In this document: positions 1 through 7,349 of the stretch, piece by piece | How positions within the stretch are numbered: position 1 is the stretch's first letter | Layout: each line of letters starts with the position of its first letter | NCBI RefSeq assembly: GCF_025154075.1 | Contig: NZ_JAOAMU010000002.1 | Coordinates: 554,368 to 618,367, forward strand | Direction of reading: 5' to 3' | Length of the DNA stretch: 64,000 nt | From: Chryseobacterium herbae | GTDB lineage: Bacteria; Bacteroidota; Bacteroidia; Flavobacteriales; Weeksellaceae | Translations under genes and position numbers: made by a program | Notes under the pieces: model-generated | Database searches by the model: none | What the model was told of the DNA's origin: nothing | What the model saw: the letters and a program-made list of their open reading frames with translations, nothing else

Positions 1-687
1 CTGGTAGGACCTATTTCCGCACACAATGAAATGAATATGAAGCCGGAAAAACTAGCCGGAAAATTGTCTAAACTCACGGAATACAGACAGCTTTTTAAAG
101 ACGTTTATCACACCGATAAAATTACTTTCGATAAAATAGCCAAAGCTTTAGCCGTATTTCAGAAAACTATCAGAAGCCAGCCGAGCAGACTGGATAAATT
201 CATAAAAGGAGACCATAAAGCATTAAGTGACAAGGAAATTTACGGGATGCATTTATTCCGAACCAAAGCAAGATGCATGAACTGTCACAACGGGAAAAAT
301 CTTACGGATGAGTCATTCCACAATATCGGTCTTACCTATTACAAAAGAGAATATGAAGACCTGGGTCTGTACCATATTACCCAAAAAGCGGAGGATGTAG
401 GGAAATTCAAGACGCCTTCCTTAAGAGATCTGGATTATACGGCTCCATGGATGCACAATGGACTGATGGACGATCTGTACGGCGTGGTGAGCCTTTACAA
501 CAGCGGAATGCAGATGATAAATCCAAGTCCGGAAGAAAAGAAAGCAGACCCCAATTTTCCGATCACAGACCATTTGATGAAGCCATTAAAACTCAATGAG
601 CAGGAAGTGGATGCCGTCGTAGCCTTTCTGAAAAGCATCTCAGGAAGTTATTATAAAATGCCACGTCCGGAAATTCCGAGGAAATAG
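1..687 (+). CDS. Di-heme cytochrome c peroxidase / MauG family, C-terminal part
   Basis: The reading frame is open from base 1, so the gene starts upstream of the window. The visible 228 residues match the C-terminal half of bacterial di-heme cytochrome c peroxidases. A G-P-I-x-x-H-N-E-M stretch lies at the very start, a CMNCH heme-binding motif sits at about 274-288, and FKTPSLRDL and WMHNG segments follow, as expected around the second heme. Family members reduce hydrogen peroxide in the periplasm with electrons from small cytochromes or quinol; related MauG-like proteins oxidise other substrates. The first heme motif and signal peptide are outside the window, so the exact subfamily cannot be decided. 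A hairpin follows about 45 bases after the stop. Confidence 0.9.
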   Translation: MVGPISAHNEMNMKPEKLAGKLSKLTEYRQLFKDVYHTDKITFDKIAKALAVFQKTIRSQPSRLDKFIKGDHKALSDKEIYGMHLFRTKARCMNCHNGKNLTDESFHNIGLTYYKREYEDLGLYHITQKAEDVGKFKTPSLRDLDYTAPWMHNGLMDDLYGVVSLYNSGMQMINPSPEEKKADPNFPITDHLMKPLKLNEQEVDAVVAFLKSISGSYYKMPRPEIPRK

Positions 688-731
688 AATTTCAAGAAAG
701 ATATTTTTATTTGTTTAAATGATTAACCACC

Positions 732-765
732 AACCTTATAGACTTCCAAAACCTATAAGGTTTTA
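732..765 (+). terminator. Palindromic hairpin after the peroxidase gene
   Basis: A perfect 10-bp inverted repeat, AACCTTATAG (732-741) and CTATAAGGTT (753-762), is followed by a short T-rich run. It belongs to a palindrome family that recurs at 2407, 26485 and 26912. Here its position fits a terminator. Confidence 0.6.
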
Positions 766-890
766 TTATAATTATCATCAATCAATTCTCATTCATCAAT
801 AATAAAAATGCTGATCATTTATTTACTGTTCGATCTTTGTCCAAAAGAACATACTCCTCTTTATATTCTGATCCTCAAAATTTTAATGCG

Positions 891-898
891 TAACTTTG
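891..898 (+). promoter_or_regulatory. Possible TAnnTTTG -7 element
   Basis: TAACTTTG matches the Bacteroidota -7 consensus exactly. A TCTG at 867-870, 20 bases upstream, could serve as a weak -33. Transcription would start at about the ATG at 905, giving a nearly leaderless message. This is inference from consensus only. Confidence 0.3.
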
Positions 899-904
899 AG
901 TGAA

Positions 905-1465
905 ATGAAGTTGTACATAAAATATATGGTAAGTCTTCGGTGCAAAATGATGGTGCATGAGGAATTGAATAATCTGGGCATCAAGCATGCTGTGGTAGAT
1001 CTGGGGGTCGTTGAGGTGTTGGAAGATATTACCAGCGAACAGCGGGAGATTTTAAAAAGGGAATTATTGAAATCAGGTCTTGAATTATTAGACAATAAAA
1101 AAAGCATCCTGATCGAAAAAATTAAAAATGTAATTACCGAAATGATCCATTATTCTGAAGAGCTTCCTAAAGAAAATTTCTCAGACTATATCAGCGAAAA
1201 ACTAGGCTACGACTATACCTATCTGGCCAATATATTTTCTGAAGTGAAAGGGATCACGATACAGCATTACATCATCATCAATAAAATTGAAAAAGTAAAG
1301 GAGCTTCTTTTGTATGATGAACTTAATCTTACTGAGATCTCTTATAAACTGAATTACAGCAGTGCGGCCCATCTTTCCAACCAGTTTAAAAAAATCACCG
1401 GGCTTTCTCCTTCTTTCTATAAACAACTCGGCCTCAAGCGTAAAAATAATCTGGAAGACTTTTAA
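905..1465 (+). CDS. AraC-family regulator with HMA-like N-terminal domain
   Basis: A 186-residue protein. The first ~60 residues resemble a ferredoxin-like heavy-metal-associated (HMA) fold of the kind found in a Bacteroidota AraC subfamily. The C-terminal ~110 residues contain two helix-turn-helix motifs, including an ISYKLNYSSAAHLSNQFKK segment typical of AraC. The metal loop reads MVSLRC, so the first cysteine of the usual C-x-x-C is serine here and metal binding may be altered or lost. ATG at 905 was preferred to an in-frame TTG at 896. It is probably a cytoplasmic transcription factor; its target is unknown, and the neighbours do not indicate one. Confidence 0.75.
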   Translation: MKLYIKYMVSLRCKMMVHEELNNLGIKHAVVDLGVVEVLEDITSEQREILKRELLKSGLELLDNKKSILIEKIKNVITEMIHYSEELPKENFSDYISEKLGYDYTYLANIFSEVKGITIQHYIIINKIEKVKELLLYDELNLTEISYKLNYSSAAHLSNQFKKITGLSPSFYKQLGLKRKNNLEDF

Positions 1466-1659
1466 AATGTGTGATATATGTAAGATTAATACAATAATAT
1501 GTAGCACAATTCAGGATGGAAATCCCAACTTTGTATAGTAAACAGTAAATTAAAGAACAAATTTACCACCATAAAAAATCAATATATTATATCTCCTTTT
1601 TTCAAATGGAGCTTAAAACTACCAGAAAATAGTACATATATTTTTGAAGAGTTTTAGAC

Positions 1660-1694
1660 AAGGGATAGAAGCTTAAAGGTCTCTATCCCTTTTC
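1660..1694 (+). terminator. Hairpin terminator after the AraC gene
   Basis: Perfect 10-bp stem AAGGGATAGA (1660-1669) and TCTATCCCTT (1682-1691), a 12-base loop, then TTT. It lies between the AraC gene and the small gene at 1744. Confidence 0.6.
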
Positions 1695-1743
1695 GTTATG
1701 AAAGGTATTGAATAATAGTTGGAAATAATAAATAGCTGAAGTT

Positions 1744-2013
1744 ATGAAAACAATACATCTCTTTCAATTCAAAGACTCCGTTTCCCTGAAAATTCCTTTT
1801 TTTAAGGAAAGCTATGGATTGGAAACTTTAAATGAATTAATGGAATACGATTTAATGAATACCGAAAAAGTAACCGAGTGTATCATTGAAACCGACGATG
1901 ACTTTATTTTTGAAGATACCTCGCGGGATGATCTGCTGAAGATGTGCCAAAATGCACAAGAAACGGTTGAGCATTATTTTGCAACCGCTGTAGGTGATGA
2001 AGATATTCTTTAA
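1744..2013 (+). CDS. Small hypothetical acidic protein
   Basis: An 89-residue acidic protein with no signal peptide, membrane segment or recognisable motif. It is rich in Glu and Asp, especially in the C-terminal half. It begins with a clear ATG and has its own upstream terminator-bounded interval, so it is probably a monocistronic gene. I do not recognise the family. Confidence 0.55.
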   Translation: MKTIHLFQFKDSVSLKIPFFKESYGLETLNELMEYDLMNTEKVTECIIETDDDFIFEDTSRDDLLKMCQNAQETVEHYFATAVGDEDIL

Positions 2014-2127
2014 AAAACGAAGTTGCTATAACCAGCTCCGGACATTTTAGAGGAGAAGAACAAATCATGTTAATTGCTTTGTCCTTCATACCTGAGCCTG
2101 TTTTTTTAAAAATGAATCCGGTTTTAT

Positions 2128-2259
2128 TTAACTGGTGGCATTTCTGCTTTCATTCTCTTTATCTTTTCTTTTGGTAGCCTTATCTTCCTTTTTTTCTTTT
2201 GCGGTTTTTAAGGGCGCTGTTTTATCCGATTTCTTTTTTCCGTCTTTCTCTTTTGCCAT
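2128..2259 (-). CDS. 43-codon lysine-rich protein
   Basis: On the minus strand an ATG at 2259 opens a 43-codon frame ending in TAA at 2128. The product starts MAKEKDGKKK and is made almost entirely of Lys, Glu, Asp, Ala and Thr, with roughly 40 percent lysine. Such highly charged, probably disordered small proteins can bind nucleic acid, but no function can be assigned. The start is flanked by an A/T-rich leader. The biased composition could partly reflect an A-rich tract, although codon third positions vary (AAA/AAG, GAA/GAG), which favours a real gene. Confidence 0.5.
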   Translation of the reverse strand: MAKEKDGKKKSDKTAPLKTAKEKKEDKATKRKDKENESRNATS

Positions 2260-2406
2260 GGTATAAAATATTTATTGAGTGTAAAGGTCATGGATTAATA
2301 ATGGAACGACTTGCAAGAGTCTGGAGATTTGTTACATAAATCATACATTATGACAATTTGCAGCCCTGATTTTGAAAATATACTTTTATGGACTTAGATA
2401 AGCCAT

Positions 2407-2447
2407 AATCCTTATAGGTTTTCAAAAACCTGTAGGGATTTTTTTAT
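2407..2447. terminator. Palindromic hairpin of the CCTTATAGG family
   Basis: AATCCTTATAGGTTT (2407-2421) faces AAACCTGTAGGGATT (2426-2440) with one G-T pair, followed on the plus strand by seven T residues. It is the same family as the hairpin at 732 and may act as a terminator. Confidence 0.5.
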
Positions 2448-2488
2448 CATCATCAATTAATCAATTATCATTCATCACCTATCAATTA

Positions 2489-2929
2489 TCAATAGTAGAA
2501 GTGATGAGTGAAGAAATAAACAAAAGAAGTTGTCGTCTCAATACTATAGCTTATCTCGCTGCCATAGCCCTTTTTACTGGGGTCGGTATCCATTTCATAG
2601 ATATACTGAATGTCTCCTTCAATATACGTTTCAATGGCCAGATTGATTTTCCAGTAGGTTTGAAAATCAGTGATTGTTTGCTGCATTGATGGTTGATCAC
2701 TTGAAATAATACTTGCGTTTTGCATATCACACTCATCTGATCCTGAGACTCCCATCGCTGAAATGATAAACGAAGTGAAATCCGGTATTTCGCTTTTTTC
2801 TACCCGGATGACCTTAAGAATAATCTCATCTCCGTTGAAAATAACTTCGGAAATATTTTCATTGAAAATAAAAAAATCAAAATTCCGGTGATGCAGTTTT
2901 TCAGTTAACAAGGAAGGATTGAACGGCAT
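2489..2929 (-). CDS. Hypothetical protein, 146 residues
   Basis: A minus-strand frame with ATG at 2929. The product has no signal peptide or membrane segment; hydrophobic and acidic residues alternate as in a small soluble fold. The last dozen residues are unusually aromatic (FVYFFTHHFYY) and are encoded next to degenerate ATCAATT-type intergenic repeats, so the true end of the conserved protein may lie earlier. I do not recognise the family and the call rests mainly on frame length. Confidence 0.4.
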   Translation of the reverse strand: MPFNPSLLTEKLHHRNFDFFIFNENISEVIFNGDEIILKVIRVEKSEIPDFTSFIISAMGVSGSDECDMQNASIISSDQPSMQQTITDFQTYWKINLAIETYIEGDIQYIYEMDTDPSKKGYGSEISYSIETTTSFVYFFTHHFYY

Positions 2930-3043
2930 TTTTCTTCTGATATTAAAATTAATAGTATTTTTAGTGAATTGTAATCCATAGAGTTCAAAGGAGCAATTCT
3001 ATGAATGATCATGTTCATTTTCAAAACTAATACAATTTACACC

Positions 3044-3544
3044 ATGAAACAATTTCAGTTGAACGATTTTCCAAATGTGAAAGGCAGCAGAGTATCATTA
3101 CGTCAGATCATGGATGCTGATATTCCGGACCTTATTGAAATTTCGTTTTATGATGCTATTCAGGCAGAAACTGTTCAGCAGGCGGCGGAAATGCAGGCAA
3201 GAATCGATCGGGATTATCTGGATGGGAATTCCATTCACTGGGGAATTATAGACAACGAAACCTATCAGATCGTGGGAACCTGTGGCTACTATCGTGGGCT
3301 GAATAAAGGCGAAGGTGAGTTGGGTTGTGTTTTATTACCCAAATATTATGGTCAGGGCTATATGACCGATGGAATGTCACTCGCTATTGATTTTGGATTA
3401 AATACGATGGGACTGAAACGCATCTGGGCGGCTACAAGCCGGGAAAATGGTCCTGCAATGAAACTTCTGGAGCGGCTTCATTTTGTGAAGACAGAAGATC
3501 TGAGCGACGGCGAAATTGAGTATGAATTAACACAGCCAAAGTAA
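3044..3544 (+). CDS. GNAT family N-acetyltransferase (RimJ/RimL type)
   Basis: A 166-residue protein of the usual GNAT length. It opens with the RimJ/RimL-like pattern (G-S-R-V-S-L-R), has the acidic strand ...GELGCVLLPKYYGQGYMTDG... that forms the acetyl-CoA binding region, and ends with the R-I-W-A-A-T and N-G-P-A-M-K-L-L segments typical of this group. It would transfer acetyl from acetyl-CoA to a protein N-terminus or small amine. ATG at 3044 is preferred to the in-frame ATG at 3005 because GNAT homology starts there. It appears monocistronic. Confidence 0.8.
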   Translation: MKQFQLNDFPNVKGSRVSLRQIMDADIPDLIEISFYDAIQAETVQQAAEMQARIDRDYLDGNSIHWGIIDNETYQIVGTCGYYRGLNKGEGELGCVLLPKYYGQGYMTDGMSLAIDFGLNTMGLKRIWAATSRENGPAMKLLERLHFVKTEDLSDGEIEYELTQPK

Positions 3545-4032
3545 TTTTTGATTGCTAGTTGCTGGTTCATTAGTTGCTGGTTGGAGAGTAGAAAGGTTAT
3601 GATTTATGAGTTTTGGATATGGATTATGGTGGCTTCGAGGTCCTCAGCCACCATTTGGAATGCCAGTTATTTGTTGGGATATTCATTTGAAATGCAGAAT
3701 GTTGGTGGCTGAGGCCCTCGAAGCCACCAGCAGCACGTCTGAAATCTTGTGTCTGAGATCTGAAATCTTGATTCTAGCATTCACCATTCACTTGCGAAGC
3801 AAAATTCACCATTCACCTTCTTAATCCCCGTTGAAAGTCCGACATCACCAATCAATCATCAATGATCACTCATCGTTCATGAGTAAAAAATACCACATCT
3901 TCTAAAAACATTCTAAAACCGATACGCCAACAATTAAAATTATTTATATTAGATAGAGGAAATGCTGAATGAATTCAATGTGGAGACGGCAAGATAGTTG
4001 TAGTTAACTAAAAACCACACAAATTAAAACAT
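3545..4032. other. 488-bp gap with a REP-like inverted repeat
   Basis: No convincing gene. It holds the paired REP-like arms at 3628-3728, degenerate ATCA/CATC-type short repeats around 3840-3880 that also occur near 776 and 2450, and an A/T-rich leader before egtD. A 72-codon open frame across the arms is a by-product of the repeat. Confidence 0.6.
3628..3728. repeat. Inverted pair of 26-bp REP-like palindromes
   Basis: The arm at 3628-3653 begins GGTGGCTTCGAGG and ends CCTCAGCCACCA. Its reverse complement, with one mismatch, lies at 3703-3728, 49 bases away. Each arm is also an imperfect hairpin (GGTGGCT ... AGCCACC with a 2-base bulge), the structure of a REP/BIME element. Mobilisation by a REP-associated transposase elsewhere is possible but not shown here. 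Confidence 0.7.
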
Positions 4033-5016
4033 ATGAATTTACAGTTAAAACCACATTCGAAGGTTGAAGATATTCATGTTGATCATTTTCGAGAGGACGT
4101 TTTGGAAGGCCTAAAAAGCAGATCTAAAAGGTTGTCCTCCAAATACTTTTATGATGAAACAGGTGACCGCCTTTTTCAGGAGATCATGGCCATGCCGGAA
4201 TACTATCTTACTCAATGTGAACTCGATATCTTCCAAAATAAAACAGCAGATCTAGCCCGACTCATCATTCCGGAAAACGAACCTTTCGATTTGATAGAAT
4301 TGGGTGCGGGAGATGCCATGAAATCCACGTTTTTACTCCAATATCTTGTTGAAAAAGGAACGGATTTTACGTACATGCCTATCGATATTTCTGGTCATAT
4401 TCTGACTGAATTAAATGAAAAATTAAATCAAAAGCTTCCTCAATTGGAAATAATCTCTCTGGAAGGCGAGTATTTTAAAATGCTTCAGAAAGCAGCCTCA
4501 TTATCGTCCAGAAGGAAGGTGATCTTATTTCTGGGAAGCAATATAGGGAATATGCATATCGATGAAGTAGATCAATTCTGTTCCGATTTAAACCGCAATC
4601 TGGCCTCCGGAGATAAGGTATTGATAGGCTTCGATCTGAAGAAAAATCCTCACACGATTTTAAATGCCTACAATGACAGAACAGGAATTACAGCCGCATT
4701 TAATCTCAATCTTTTGACCCGCATCAACGCAGAGCTCGATGCGGATTTTAATCTTGAGCAGTTTCAGCATTATCAAACCTATGATCCCATCAGCGGAGCC
4801 TGCAGAAGTTTTTTGGTAAGCCTGAAAAATCAAACGGTAACGATAGAAAATGAATCTATTTCATTTGAAGAAAACGAACTGATTGACATGGAAATTTCAC
4901 AAAAATTTTCAGCCGAAAATATAGAGGATTTAAGAGAAAAATCAGGCTTTAAAAAATCAGGAGAAATCAAAGATTCCAAAAAATGGTTTGTAGATGCAGT
5001 CTGGCAGGTAAAATAA
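4033..5016 (+). CDS. egtD: L-histidine N(alpha)-methyltransferase
   Basis: The 327-residue product has the EgtD (Methyltransf_33) layout. The hallmark YFYDETGDRLFQEIM...PEYYLT lies at 38-60, the SAM-binding loop LIELGAGDAMKST at 87-99, LFLGSNIGN at about 166-174, and a MEISQKF segment near the C-terminus matches the conserved glutamate-containing substrate site. EgtD trimethylates histidine to hercynine using three SAM, the first step of ergothioneine synthesis, in the cytoplasm. egtB follows after 230 bp and transporter genes after that, supporting a thiol-histidine role. The separate egtB argues against the fused ovothiol enzyme OvoA. Confidence 0.92.
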   Translation: MNLQLKPHSKVEDIHVDHFREDVLEGLKSRSKRLSSKYFYDETGDRLFQEIMAMPEYYLTQCELDIFQNKTADLARLIIPENEPFDLIELGAGDAMKSTFLLQYLVEKGTDFTYMPIDISGHILTELNEKLNQKLPQLEIISLEGEYFKMLQKAASLSSRRKVILFLGSNIGNMHIDEVDQFCSDLNRNLASGDKVLIGFDLKKNPHTILNAYNDRTGITAAFNLNLLTRINAELDADFNLEQFQHYQTYDPISGACRSFLVSLKNQTVTIENESISFEENELIDMEISQKFSAENIEDLREKSGFKKSGEIKDSKKWFVDAVWQVK

Positions 5017-5246
5017 TAAATCGATCATGTTTAGTTTTGAAATAATATGGATAAAACATTTGCTTCTTAAAATCAATGAAATTGATTTCTCTTTGCTTTC
5101 CTTTACATAAGGATGATCATATTATTCCTTTGCGTTAAAAACAAAACTGTACATTATTCAAATAAAAATATAAATCTGCTCCATCCGCCCAATCTGCGAG
5201 AGAAAAAAGATTCCCGACCCAAAATAACTCACCAAAACTAAAGAAC

Positions 5247-6419
5247 ATGACACAGAATATAGTAACATCAGATTTAGTAAAAAAATATACAGACATCCGG
5301 AAGCATTCTGAAAAAATATGTGCTCCTCTGGAAATAGAAGATTATGTGGTGCAGCCGATTGTGGATGTAAGTCCTCCGAAATGGCATCTTGGTCATATCA
5401 CCTGGTTTTTTGAAACCTTTATTCTGGTTCCGAATTTTCCTGACTATAAAGTCTTTGATCCGCAGTATAATTTTGTTTTCAACAGCTATTACGAAACTAT
5501 TGGAGCCAGAGTGATCCGTACCGACCGGGGAAATTTAAGCCGTCCCTCCGTTTCAGATATTTACAAATACCGGAAGTATGTGGACGAACATATGAGCATT
5601 TTTCTTCAGAGTCAATTTATGACCGAAGCTGTTGAACCGCTGATGGAATTAGGTTTAAATCATGAACAGCAGCACCAGGAGCTATTAATTACCGATATCA
5701 AATATATTTTAGGTCATAATCCACTTTTTCCGGCTTATACAAAGGAAAGTGTTTCCAGAAAAGAAAAACCAGAGAATACAGAAATGATACGGTTTTCAGA
5801 AGGTGTTTATGAAATAGGATTTGAAGGAGAAGGCTTCTGTTTCGATAATGAATTGGGAAGGCATAAAGTTTTTCTGAATGATTTTGAAATTGCTAATCAG
5901 TTAGTCACCAATAGAGAATACCTTGAATTTATGGAAGCCGGCGGTTATTCAGATTTTAAGCATTGGCATGCCGAAGGATGGGATTGGGTCAGACAAAACA
6001 ACGCAAAATCTCCATTGTACTGGCATCAGATTGAAGGGAAATGGATGAATTATACCTTAAACGGTTTACAGGAATTAGACCTCGATGACGCCGTTTGTCA
6101 CATCAATTTTTATGAAGCGTCTGCTTTTGCTTCCTGGAAAGGAATGCGCCTGCCAACCGAAGCGGAATGGGAAGTCGCTTCCGGTCATTTCGATTGGGGA
6201 AGCCGCTGGGAATGGACCAATTCTGCGTATCTGCCTTATCCCGGATTTAAAAAAGAAGCAGGAGCAGTAGGAGAGTACAACGGAAAATTTATGGTCAATC
6301 AGATGGTTTTACGCGGTGCATCAGATGCTACACCTCCCGGACACAGCAGAAATACCTATCGTAATTTTTTCCAGACCAACCTGAAATGGCAGTTCACAGG
6401 AATCAGACTTGCCCGATAA
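5247..6419 (+). CDS. egtB: Ergothioneine biosynthesis sulfoxide synthase EgtB
   Basis: A 390-residue protein with an N-terminal DinB-like domain and a C-terminal FGE-sulfatase (formylglycine-enzyme-like) domain. Probable iron ligands are a histidine in KWHLGH (47-50) and the H-x3-H of NHEQQHQE (H139, H143). The C-terminal domain shows RLPTEAEWEVA (301-311) and ends in TGIRLAR. EgtB joins hercynine to cysteine or gamma-glutamylcysteine with O2, forming the sulfoxide precursor of ergothioneine; which sulfur donor is used cannot be read from the sequence. No egtC or egtE is adjacent, so the later C-S lyase step must come from elsewhere. Confidence 0.9.
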   Translation: MTQNIVTSDLVKKYTDIRKHSEKICAPLEIEDYVVQPIVDVSPPKWHLGHITWFFETFILVPNFPDYKVFDPQYNFVFNSYYETIGARVIRTDRGNLSRPSVSDIYKYRKYVDEHMSIFLQSQFMTEAVEPLMELGLNHEQQHQELLITDIKYILGHNPLFPAYTKESVSRKEKPENTEMIRFSEGVYEIGFEGEGFCFDNELGRHKVFLNDFEIANQLVTNREYLEFMEAGGYSDFKHWHAEGWDWVRQNNAKSPLYWHQIEGKWMNYTLNGLQELDLDDAVCHINFYEASAFASWKGMRLPTEAEWEVASGHFDWGSRWEWTNSAYLPYPGFKKEAGAVGEYNGKFMVNQMVLRGASDATPPGHSRNTYRNFFQTNLKWQFTGIRLAR

Positions 6420-6428
6420 TTGTTGCCG

Positions 6429-7349
6429 ATGATTACAGTTGAATCAGTTTCAAAGAGCTTTAGCGGAAATCCAGCCGTTGACCATATTTCTTTTCAGGCC
6501 CATGATCAGGAGATTCTGGTGCTTCTGGGAACCAGCGGGTGCGGAAAAACGACCACCCTTAAAATGATCAATCGCCTTATAGAAGCAGACTCCGGACAAA
6601 TTTTGATCGACGGTAAGAATATTCGTGATCAGAAACCGGAAGAACTGCGCATGGGAATTGGTTTCGTGATGCAGCATTCCGGCTTGTTTCCTCATTATAC
6701 CATCAGGCAGAATATTGCTGTAGTTCCGGAATTACTTAGATGGGACAGGAAAAAAACGGAAAACAGAACCGAAGAACTGCTGGATAAACTTCATCTTTCT
6801 GAAGAAGTCCTTTCACGATTTCCGAATGAACTGAGCGGAGGTCAGCAGCAAAGAGTAGGAATTGCAAGAGCTTTGATCGCCAACACGTCTGTTTTGCTAA
6901 TGGATGAACCTTTCGGAGCGCTTGACAATATCACAAAGGCTGATATTCATTCAGAATTTAAATCACTGGAAGAGCTCAAAAATAAAACCATTATCCTCGT
7001 TACCCACGATGTTCAGGAAGCTTTTGAACTGGGTCACCGGATATGTTTAATGGACAAAGGAAAAATTATTCAGACCGGAACACCGAAGGAAATGCTCTAT
7101 CATCCTGAAAACGATTTTGTGAGTGATTTTTTTGCTGAAAACCGCCTTTTGCTGGAATATAAGATCGCCACTTTGAGAGATGTAGGTGGCTTCGTTAATT
7201 CGGATCATTTACTGAATGAATTTAAATTCACAGAAAGCACCAATGTTTGGGAAGCCTTACAGGCATTAAGTTCAGATTATAAAAATACAGACCATTACGA
7301 AAACTTGATCAGGGCTTTTAATGAGTACAGAAAATTACAGATCGTATGA
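6429..7349 (+). CDS. ABC transporter ATPase, OpuCA/EgtV-like
   Basis: A 306-residue ATPase of the osmoprotectant (QAT) ABC family. Walker A GTSGCGKTT, Q-loop, signature LSGGQQQR, Walker B LLMDEPFGALD and switch histidine (VTHD) are all present. The ~70 residues after the nucleotide-binding core are shorter than the paired CBS domains of many OpuCA proteins. ATG at 6429 was chosen over a TTG at 6420 that directly abuts the egtB stop. The gene is 9 bp after egtB and overlaps the permease gene by ATGA, so the four genes are probably co-expressed. Context suggests ergothioneine (EgtV-like) rather than betaine transport; this is inference. Confidence 0.85.
   Translation: MITVESVSKSFSGNPAVDHISFQAHDQEILVLLGTSGCGKTTTLKMINRLIEADSGQILIDGKNIRDQKPEELRMGIGFVMQHSGLFPHYTIRQNIAVVPELLRWDRKKTENRTEELLDKLHLSEEVLSRFPNELSGGQQQRVGIARALIANTSVLLMDEPFGALDNITKADIHSEFKSLEELKNKTIILVTHDVQEAFELGHRICLMDKGKIIQTGTPKEMLYHPENDFVSDFFAENRLLLEYKIATLRDVGGFVNSDHLLNEFKFTESTNVWEALQALSSDYKNTDHYENLIRAFNEYRKLQIV

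Noticed and set aside
3606..3824. 72-codon open frame upstream of egtD
   Set aside because: It runs through the REP-like inverted repeats and has no coding character; the frame is a by-product of the repeat.
4033..6419. Ovothiol synthesis (OvoA) instead of ergothioneine
   Set aside because: OvoA is a single fusion protein; here the methyltransferase and the sulfoxide synthase are separate and match EgtD and EgtB signatures.
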